NCBI GenBank assembly: GCA_002412925.1
Contig: DHVZ01000087.1
Location: forward strand, 87,566 to 151,565
Direction of reading: 5' to 3'
DNA from: Anaerolineales bacterium UBA5195
GTDB taxonomy: Bacteria > Chloroflexota > Anaerolineae > Anaerolineales > Villigracilaceae
DNA: 64,000 nucleotides
The first letter of the stretch is position 1. Every line of letters starts with the position of its first letter. A model generated the notes under the pieces. It saw only the letters and a list, made by a program, of their open reading frames with translations. It made no database searches and was not told the origin of the DNA. Made by a program: the position numbers and the translations under genes. Below, in pieces: positions 52,440-58,882 of this stretch.

Positions 52440-53469
52440 CACCCACAGCCGAGACTGGAGGGTGAAGTGGACATGGCACGCTTTTTTGCCACATTTTGTC
52501 TTTCACAACCATCACAGCCGCTATGACCAGGCAGAGCGCCATCAACATGAGCGAAGATGTGGGCAGGAGGGAAGGCGTCCGGTTGAAACTGGCGTGCAGA
52601 AACATGGTCAGGAACAGATTGCCCCCGGAGCGGTTGTAAAACCAGGCGAGAAAAATCGCCAACGGGAGGCGATAGAGACCACCCAGAACCATTCCCGGCA
52701 CCAGATCGGCTTGATAGACACCATTCATAAAGAGCGGCAAATGCCAGAGCGACCAAAAGACTGAGACAATCAGGGCCGCGACTAGCGGACTGAACCTTTT
52801 TTCAAGTTCAGGCTGCATAAACCCGCGCCAGCCGATTTCCTCGTTACCACCCTGGGCCAGCAAAGTCATGCCAAAGGTCAGGATGTAGAGCGGCAGAACT
52901 TCCAGCGCGGATTGACCCCAGAGACCGGGAAATTCAGCGCTCATCCCAAGGAGAGCTGACATCCCCCAGGAAGCCAGAAGCATGACGGGATAAAAGACCA
53001 CGGCAAAGATTGTCCACAACGGAGGCAAACGCCAGGGTAGGATGGATGCCATGCCCGTGCGAACTGACAGGTTATCCGAAACTGCGCTCGAAAAGACCCA
53101 ACCGCCCAAAAGACTGGCGATCAAGGTCGTCACGATAATCGGTGCCGAGAGAGTCAAATCCTCTGCTAGGATATCGAAGTTGGGGATGTTGCCAGCCAGA
53201 TAGCGCAGGATCAGCACGCCGAATATCAAAGCGGAAATGAGGAGCATGGTCAGGATGCGTTTGGGTGACATGTGTAGCTTTTGACCGCTCCTCAGGGCGA
53301 GGGTTAGGATTCCGCCGATGGCAGGACCGTAGCCGCCGATCAATACAATGGCGGTTACAAGCAAGGTTTGTCCGCAAAAGGGCATGGCTACAAACCAGAA
53401 CAGCCAGGTCCAGGCAAAAGTGATGAGCAGGAAGGTGATGACAGGGTGTTTTTGTGCGAATGTTTTCAT
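52411..53469 (-). CDS. CPBP-family intramembrane metalloprotease
   Basis: A 352-residue membrane protein starting MKTFAQKHPVITFLL with eight to nine helices. GGNEEIGWRGFMQPEL gives EExxxR, SVFWSLWHLPLF the middle His and FLHASFNR the last His-Asn. The frame is open for another ~48 codons upstream, which encode the tail of a broken DQAAL protein; whether a fusion protein is made is unclear. AAGACTC is a weak ribosome site before the ATG. Confidence 0.88.
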   Translation of the reverse strand: MKTFAQKHPVITFLLITFAWTWLFWFVAMPFCGQTLLVTAIVLIGGYGPAIGGILTLALRSGQKLHMSPKRILTMLLISALIFGVLILRYLAGNIPNFDILAEDLTLSAPIIVTTLIASLLGGWVFSSAVSDNLSVRTGMASILPWRLPPLWTIFAVVFYPVMLLASWGMSALLGMSAEFPGLWGQSALEVLPLYILTFGMTLLAQGGNEEIGWRGFMQPELEKRFSPLVAALIVSVFWSLWHLPLFMNGVYQADLVPGMVLGGLYRLPLAIFLAWFYNRSGGNLFLTMFLHASFNRTPSLLPTSSLMLMALCLVIAAVMVVKDKMWQKSVPCPLHPPVSAVGEPTREPISR

Positions 53470-53613
53470 GAGTCTTTTCTTTGAACAGAGATCGAGGCCG
53501 CGGACGCGATTGAGGACACCGCGCAAGGCGGCCTGATCCATTTCGGTGCTGATGACCTTTTCACCATTTGGTTGAGGTAAAACGGTCAGGCTTTCAAACC
53601 AACGCAGCCAGTG
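53470..53613 (-). pseudogene. 5'-truncated DQAAL-motif gene, in frame with the CPBP gene
   Basis: Directly after the stop codon of the alpha/beta hydrolase gene the same frame reads HWLRWFESLTVLPQPNGEKV, then STEMDQAALRGVLNRVRGLD, the last two thirds of the DQAAL family. The first ~20 residues including the start are lost, and the frame runs straight into the CPBP gene. Either a remnant or an odd N-terminal extension of the CPBP protein. Confidence 0.65.
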
Positions 53614-54756
53614 TTAATCAATATCTGCAAGGTTATTTGTCCCTGCCAGCACATCCTCCAACAAAATCTGAAGCGTCTTTTCAGGTTCCTCGAACATCGG
53701 GCTGTGGGCGGACTGGTCGAAGGTGTAGAAACCTTTCACGGGCGCGCTGATTTTCGCGAAGTATTCCTTTGCCAGCGGATAGGCGCAGGTGTAATCGTAT
53801 TTACCGTGGAGGAAATAGACCGGGATTTCGAGTTCCGTCACCTGCCGGGCCAAATCTGTAATCTGCACTTTGTCCCACAGACCGAAACGGGGGGAGCGGG
53901 AGATGAATTTTCCGCGCCACAGGTTTACCTTTTCGCTTAATGTATATTCGCGGAATTGCCATGACGGCAGGAAAATGCCGGTGATGACCGAGTTCATGTC
54001 GCGGGTAGTGCCAATGCCAGCGCCGTGCATGTACGCGTCTCGCAGGGCATCGTAGTTAGCTGGCAGCGGGACGGTCGCTGTGGGAGGCGCCGCTTTGAGT
54101 TTTTCGACCATTTTTGTGTTGCCGCTTTGCCTGTAATATTCGAGCGCGTATTCATAGGCAAGTTGTTCGGATTCGATTTGGTGCGAAACCTGCCCAATGC
54201 CGATGTAGGCGTGGAACAACTCCGGCGCCCGCACCGCTGCCTGGATACCGAGATAACTGCCCCACGAATGTCCCATCAGGTATATTTTCTCCTTGCCGAA
54301 GCGGTTACGAAGGTAATTCGTCACTTCCAGCGTGTCGGACACAAATTGCTTCGCTGTCATTGTCTCTGGTGAAATGTCGGGGTTGTAGGAAAGCCCTGCA
54401 CCGCGCTGTTCCCACCAAACAACGGTGAAATAGTCTTCAAGACGAGTCGGGTATTGTTGCGTAAGCCAGTACTCAGGCATACCGGGTCCGCCATGCACAA
54501 AAAGCAATACAGGATTGTTTCTATCTTTGCTTTTGATGAACATCCCCTGTTCCACGCCATTGATCTTGACCCAGATTTTTTCTGAAATGCTGCCTGCCAG
54601 AAGATTTCCGTTTTCATCCAGGAAGGGCTCCGTTTTTCCGGGACTCCACACTAGCAGTATGCCCACAAGAATAAGTATGCAGGTTAATGCGATAGAAATG
54701 ATCGTCAACATAAGACGTCCTGCCTTTCGTGCTAAGAATTTGAATTTCTTTTTCAT
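53614..54756 (-). CDS. Membrane-anchored alpha/beta hydrolase (prolyl aminopeptidase-like)
   Basis: A 380-residue protein with a basic start (MKKKFKFLARKAGR), one N-terminal membrane helix, and an S33-type hydrolase domain: LLFVHGGPGMPEYW, GHSWGS nucleophile elbow, LHGKYDYTC acid and DQSAHSPMF His. Only about one third of positions match the other hydrolase (51029-52345). Single helix plus downstream domain suggests the enzyme is outside the cell. GGAAAG precedes the ATG. Confidence 0.88.
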   Translation of the reverse strand: MKKKFKFLARKAGRLMLTIISIALTCILILVGILLVWSPGKTEPFLDENGNLLAGSISEKIWVKINGVEQGMFIKSKDRNNPVLLFVHGGPGMPEYWLTQQYPTRLEDYFTVVWWEQRGAGLSYNPDISPETMTAKQFVSDTLEVTNYLRNRFGKEKIYLMGHSWGSYLGIQAAVRAPELFHAYIGIGQVSHQIESEQLAYEYALEYYRQSGNTKMVEKLKAAPPTATVPLPANYDALRDAYMHGAGIGTTRDMNSVITGIFLPSWQFREYTLSEKVNLWRGKFISRSPRFGLWDKVQITDLARQVTELEIPVYFLHGKYDYTCAYPLAKEYFAKISAPVKGFYTFDQSAHSPMFEEPEKTLQILLEDVLAGTNNLADID

Positions 54757-54768
54757 GAGGCTTTCCTT

Positions 54769-55002
54769 TTATTCGTTATCATTCCCGGCCGCGTAACGCT
54801 GGACGGAGATCAATACCAGTCCCAGGTCGCGAATGCGGTTGAGGACGCCGTGCAGGGCGGCCTGATCCAGCGTGCCGCTGATAACGGTTTTGCCATCCGG
54901 GCGCGGGGCAACAACCAGGCCTTCGAACCAGCGCAGCCAGCGCTCATCGAGATGCCCTTCCACACAAACTTGGTAAATGGTGATGTTTTTCTCAGATTGC
55001 AT
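54769..55002 (-). CDS. Small DQAAL-motif protein, unnamed family (copy 3)
   Basis: A 77-residue protein: TIYQVCVEGHLDERWLRWFE, GKTVISGTLDQAALHGVLNR and IRDLGLVLISV. Closest in plan to copies 1 and 2, and to the truncated copy at 53.5 kb (WLRWFE, ALHGVLNR). AAGGAGC lies 7 nt ahead of the ATG at 55002; earlier in-frame codons overlap the GNAT gene. It precedes an alpha/beta hydrolase gene by 12 bp. Confidence 0.78.
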   Translation of the reverse strand: MQSEKNITIYQVCVEGHLDERWLRWFEGLVVAPRPDGKTVISGTLDQAALHGVLNRIRDLGLVLISVQRYAAGNDNE

Positions 55003-55061
55003 ACAAGCTCCTTGCGGTTGTCCAACATTTCCGAATTCTGGACGACCGCGAACAAAGGGTT

Positions 55062-55580
55062 TTAGACATGACTGAAAGCCGGTGAATAAACGACTTTTCC
55101 CTGCAACCCATCCAGCGCTCCGGGGATCAACTCCAAGGCCATCCAGGCCTCGCCGCAATCGCCATAGGGGCATTCGAGCGATTTCGCCAAAGCTGCCGAA
55201 AAACCAAAGCGTGGATAGTAAGCCGTGTGACCCAACACGATGACGATGGCGTGCCCGAGGCGTTTGGCTTCAGCCAAGCCACGCCTGACCAACTCAGACC
55301 CGATAGCTTGCTTCTGGTATTCGGGCAGAACCGCCATTGGAGCGAGGGCCAGAGCAGGCACCTGCCCGTCTTCAGTTTCGATGTGGATGCGGCTGAACAG
55401 GATGTGCCCAACAATTTTCCCGTTCGCCTCAGCCACCAGCGAGAGTTCAGGGATGAAATTTTCCGAATTGCGGATGGCAATCACCAGACCGGGTTCAGAT
55501 TCGCGGTTGTCAAAAGCCTGTTTATTGACCGCGTGGATGGCGGCAAAATCAGAGGGTTTTTCGGTGCGGATCAGGTTCAT
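55062..55580 (-). CDS. GNAT-family N-acetyltransferase (YhbS-like)
   Basis: A 172-residue protein: RTEKPSDFAAIHAVNKQAFD start, LALAPMAVLPEYQKQAIGSELVRRGL as acetyl-CoA loop (Q-K-Q-A-I-G-S), VLGHTAYYPRFGFSAA and a C-terminal EAWMALELIPGAL, which match the YhbS-type GNATs. Substrate unknown. It lies 13 bp downstream of a lipoprotein gene and shares its promoter S2. Confidence 0.88.
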   Translation of the reverse strand: MNLIRTEKPSDFAAIHAVNKQAFDNRESEPGLVIAIRNSENFIPELSLVAEANGKIVGHILFSRIHIETEDGQVPALALAPMAVLPEYQKQAIGSELVRRGLAEAKRLGHAIVIVLGHTAYYPRFGFSAALAKSLECPYGDCGEAWMALELIPGALDGLQGKVVYSPAFSHV

Positions 55581-55592
55581 TCCGAATTCCTT

Positions 55593-56105
55593 TTAGTGAA
55601 TAGAGGCGATCAGGGCTTCAACCGTTTCGAGATTCGAAGCTGCTACTGGGCTGGAATAAACCAACAGGGCCGGGCCGCCATTGCCTTTGAAAGCGACCAC
55701 TGCCTGGCGGCAGGTTTCTCCGTCACCATTGACGCCTTCGCTCAGAATCAGGGTCGTTTGTTCCCCTCGTACGAGGATAGGACGGGTTTCGATGACAGTC
55801 ATCCCGGCTTCTGGATCGTATTCGCCAGGGATGATGTTTTTCATCGCCCGCAAAAGTTTCTCGGTGTCAGCAGCATTTTGTGATTGAACCAGGTACAGAT
55901 GACAGGATCCTTTTCCGGGGGTGTACGAGACAAGGGTATAAACGTCGAAGCTGGCGGTAAATTCAGGGCTATACCCGGTGGGTAGTTCGAAGTCGGCGAT
56001 TTCGGCAGCGACAGCAGTGACCTTATCCTGATCCGTGTTGATGTTCATGCCGCAGGCGGTCAGCAAAAAGAACAACAGGGCGAAACAAATAGTTTTAGTT
56101 TTCAT
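55593..56105 (-). CDS. Small exported lipoprotein
   Basis: A 170-residue protein with signal MKTKTICFALLFFLLTAC; the lipobox is LTAC. The mature part (ADFELPTGYSPEFTASFDVY, SCHLYLVQSQN, VEALIASIH) is unrecognised, with two Cys that may pair. AAGGAG precedes the ATG at 56105. Promoter S2 lies 45-75 bp upstream, so it is the first gene of an operon with GNAT, DQAAL, hydrolase and CPBP genes. Confidence 0.8.
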   Translation of the reverse strand: MKTKTICFALLFFLLTACGMNINTDQDKVTAVAAEIADFELPTGYSPEFTASFDVYTLVSYTPGKGSCHLYLVQSQNAADTEKLLRAMKNIIPGEYDPEAGMTVIETRPILVRGEQTTLILSEGVNGDGETCRQAVVAFKGNGGPALLVYSSPVAASNLETVEALIASIH

Positions 56106-56149
56106 GGAGTTCTCCTTTTCCAAATAAACTTGATGGGTTACGCTGCCAA

Positions 56150-56207
56150 AGTGTGTGCTTTGAAACAGGATTTGTCCCCTATCCAGAGATAGGCTGTGAG
56201 GATAGGT
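56150..56207 (-). promoter_or_regulatory. Shared promoter-operator, site S2
   Basis: Minus strand: half-site CCTATC, 13 bp on the palindrome CCTATC-TCTG-GATAGG, abutting -35 GGGACA (56173-56178), 17-bp spacer, -10 CACACT (56150-56155). Same layout as S1 and S3; located upstream of the lipoprotein gene. Confidence 0.7.
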
Positions 56208-56225
56208 ACATAAACAGAGCGGTTT

Positions 56226-57152
56226 TCATGGCTGGCTCAGTCCAAGTAAATCTTTTACTGTCTTATGTTCACGATGTAGTAACCAAACCACAATCGCGCC
56301 AAAGATAAATGTGGATGCAGCAGTCTCAATCATGTGACTCAGTCTTACACTTGCAATGGGCAGTAGTGGATTAGCCAAGATATGACCTATATTTTGCGGA
56401 ACGCTGAAAAACATCCCAACCAGAAGAGCGGTCCACCAGGGATTCACCTTGGAGCCACGAATGATTGGAAGTGCACATAGTACCCATATCAAAGCGCGCA
56501 GGATCTGGAAAGGGAATAATGCTGGGTCATGGAGTATGGTTTTAGCTGTGTGTATGAAGAAAGGCAGGGATTCGCCTGGCTGACCATAAAACGCGCGCAA
56601 CTCAGGGTTCTGCCAGGCAATAAAATAGCCTGCCCCCCAATATAGTCCAAGGTAAACGACTGAAACACCACTTAGTTTCCAAACCCACTGTTGAACAGGC
56701 ATAATGAGCGCCGAATTGGATGAAGTATCTGCTGTGTACCGGCTTTTACCCAAAACCCATACAGCTAAGGGAACAAACAGAAAGGCAGTTGGAATGCCCA
56801 TCAAGAACAGACGCAGTAGCAATTGCGAACTAACAGTAATGCTAGAAAGGAAGTACCAGGTCTCAATCTGCATCACAAAAGTGACTGCCCCGTAGTAAGC
56901 CAGCGCTATTCCAATCGCAAGTTTCCAACCACCCCATCTGGATGTCAGGATCAGAGCCGAAATGACAAATACATTAGCAAGCACAATGGCTAACAGACCG
57001 CTCGTTTCTGACACCAGCCCCGGCTCTGATGTTGTATTGACGGGCATTACACCTGTCAAAGCCATGGAACCAACTATGAATAGTACAGTGAATAAAAAGA
57101 ACAAAATGGTAAAACGAGAAATCCATTTGAAAAACGATTTGATAGCATTCAT
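56226..57152 (-). CDS. Hypothetical polytopic membrane protein, 308 residues
   Basis: Start MNAIKSFFKWISRFTILFFL at 57152 after GGAGAA. Eight or so helices, with an amphipathic segment PQNIGHILANPLLPIASVRLSHMIE in part near the end. No transporter or enzyme motif. It follows the MFS gene by 80 bp. Unrecognised. Confidence 0.75.
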   Translation of the reverse strand: MNAIKSFFKWISRFTILFFLFTVLFIVGSMALTGVMPVNTTSEPGLVSETSGLLAIVLANVFVISALILTSRWGGWKLAIGIALAYYGAVTFVMQIETWYFLSSITVSSQLLLRLFLMGIPTAFLFVPLAVWVLGKSRYTADTSSNSALIMPVQQWVWKLSGVSVVYLGLYWGAGYFIAWQNPELRAFYGQPGESLPFFIHTAKTILHDPALFPFQILRALIWVLCALPIIRGSKVNPWWTALLVGMFFSVPQNIGHILANPLLPIASVRLSHMIETAASTFIFGAIVVWLLHREHKTVKDLLGLSQP

Positions 57153-57232
57153 TCTCTTTTTCTCCTTTGGATACTTTGTCTTAGAACGAATAGCCATACA
57201 GTAATGCATTGGCTTATAAAACAAAATCCTTG

Positions 57233-58522
57233 CTATGCTGTCTGCTCAGAGCTTGGATTGAGATTTTCTAACACGGTGCCGGGCTTCCTTTCAATATTCA
57301 TCACGGAAGGCATAAACAAACCAACCAGGCCCATCGAGACGCACAGCGTTCCGCCGAGCAGGAACCAGGCCTGAATCCCGAGTTGATCGGCTAGCGGGCC
57401 GGCAACCAGGAGGCCAAGCGGCACGGCAGCTGTACCTACGCTCTGCAAGAGCGAGAAAACGCGTGCCTGCAGATCGGGTTCGACATTGGATTGGATGATG
57501 GCAAAGAACGGCCCCATCGTGATTGGACTCATCAGACCGACCAGCAGAGCTCCACCAACGGCCAGGTGAAAGAACGAGGCGGGGGCAAGCGCAAGCAACA
57601 GCGTGCCTGCGCCCATGCCCATCAAACCGAGCATGGAGGTCAATATTTTGCGCTTGAAACCGCCCCAAACGCTCAACAGTGCCCCGCCGAGGAACATACC
57701 AATTCCCATAGCGGCTTCGACCCAACTGAGTTGGATTGCGCCACCATTGAAATAATCCTTGACCATCAATGGGAGCAGCGAAAAGGCGGGGATGATGGTG
57801 AAGTTGAGTCCCACCGTCATCAGACTGACCATCAACAGGCCCGGCCAGCCAAGCACGTAGCGCAAACCGGTCTTGAAATCCTGCCAAACGGTGGACCGCG
57901 CCTCACCAGGATCTTTTCCGCGTTCCGGCTGGGGAATCTCGAGAAAGAACAATGGCAGGATGGCGGTCAGGGCAGTGGCCACGTCAATCGCCAAGATACC
58001 TTGCATGGGCAGCCAGCCCAGGAGCAACGCGCCAAGCGGGGCAGCAACGATATTCAGACCACCGTTGAGCATCTGATTTATTCCCTGGATGCGGGTCAAG
58101 TTTTCAACCGGGGCCATCAACGAAGTCGAAGCGCTCATGGCGTTGCCGTGGAAACAGCCAGCTAGCGAGCGGATGAACATGACCACATAAATATGCCAGA
58201 CTGCAACGATATTCAGAGCAAATAAAACAGCCAGGACGAGGGTGGCAAAAGCAACAATACCGTCAGAAAGTACCATAATCCAACGCCGATTCCAACGGTC
58301 CACCAGCGTACCGACAACTGGGCCTAAAATCACTCCCGGCAGCATTCCGACCAGCGAGGCGGTTGCCAGCACCGTCGCCGAACCGGTACTGACAGTCAGA
58401 TGCCAGATCAGGGCAAATTGCACTAACTGGCTGCCCAAAATTGAGAGCGCTTGTCCGCTCCAGATAGTAAAAAAGCGGGCTTTCCAGGGTTTGCCATCCT
58501 TGATTGAAAATTGCTTTGCCAT
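57233..58522 (-). CDS. MFS transporter (macrolide-efflux-like)
   Basis: A 429-residue major facilitator with 12 predicted helices. FFTIWSGQALSILGSQLVQFALIWHLT at the start and GPVVGTLVDRWNRRWIMVLSD (motif A: G-x-L-x-D-R-x-x-R-R) match the MefA/tetronasin-type drug exporters. Likely proton-driven export of a hydrophobic compound. Transcribed from S3 with the short gene upstream. Confidence 0.9.
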   Translation of the reverse strand: MAKQFSIKDGKPWKARFFTIWSGQALSILGSQLVQFALIWHLTVSTGSATVLATASLVGMLPGVILGPVVGTLVDRWNRRWIMVLSDGIVAFATLVLAVLFALNIVAVWHIYVVMFIRSLAGCFHGNAMSASTSLMAPVENLTRIQGINQMLNGGLNIVAAPLGALLLGWLPMQGILAIDVATALTAILPLFFLEIPQPERGKDPGEARSTVWQDFKTGLRYVLGWPGLLMVSLMTVGLNFTIIPAFSLLPLMVKDYFNGGAIQLSWVEAAMGIGMFLGGALLSVWGGFKRKILTSMLGLMGMGAGTLLLALAPASFFHLAVGGALLVGLMSPITMGPFFAIIQSNVEPDLQARVFSLLQSVGTAAVPLGLLVAGPLADQLGIQAWFLLGGTLCVSMGLVGLFMPSVMNIERKPGTVLENLNPSSEQTA

Positions 58523-58531
58523 GTGAATTCC

Positions 58532-58712
58532 TTATTTGTCTTTCTTTTTGTTTTCGATTGCCGACGCGGCAATAAACCAGCCGATAAAAATGCCAGTCAG
58601 TGCACCAAGCCCTGCTCCAAAAGAAAATTCCCAAGTATGGGACCGAGAAAGATGCCAAACGTGCTGCCGATGAGAAATCCAACTAAGATGAATAAACCAT
58701 TTTTTTATTCAT
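58532..58712 (-). pseudogene. Small two-helix glycine-rich membrane protein, broken by two homopolymer indels
   Basis: The ATG at 58712 follows GGAGAA, but the frame stops after nine codons. Adding one A to the A7 run at the start and one T to the TTTT run in the middle restores a 60-residue protein, MNKK.GLFILVGFLIGSTFG, IFLGPILGNFSFGAGLGALT and GIFIGWFIAASAIENKKKDK. Two Gly-zipper helices and a charged tail make this look like a real gene. Both faults are single-base homopolymer deletions, so sequencing error is as likely as decay. It is first in the S3 operon before the MFS gene. Confidence 0.6.
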
Positions 58713-58756
58713 GAGGTTTCTCCTGTTGAAAGAAATTGGTTTCGATTTACGGCTAG

Positions 58757-58814
58757 AGTGTATCGCTGCAGGTGCAGGCTGTCCCCTATCTGGAGGTAGG
58801 CTTGAGGGTAGGTT
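58757..58814 (-). promoter_or_regulatory. Shared promoter-operator, site S3
   Basis: Minus strand: half-site CCTACC, 12 bp on CCTACC-TCCA-GATAGG, abutting -35 GGGACA (58780-58785), 17-bp spacer, -10 TACACT (58757-58762). Same layout as S1 and S2, and nearest to MalT-like 3 (ends at 58883). Confidence 0.7.
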
Positions 58815-58831
58815 TGCAGGCTTGGGGAATC

Positions 58832-58861
58832 AAAAAGAGCCGTTTCAACGGCTCCTCTTTG
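58832..58861 (-). terminator. Terminator after MalT-like 3
   Basis: GAGCCGTT-GA-AACGGCTC stem followed by TTTTTG on the minus strand, 22 bp past the stop codon: a standard intrinsic terminator. Confidence 0.8.
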
Positions 58862-58882
58862 ACGACAACACCAAAAGTTAAG

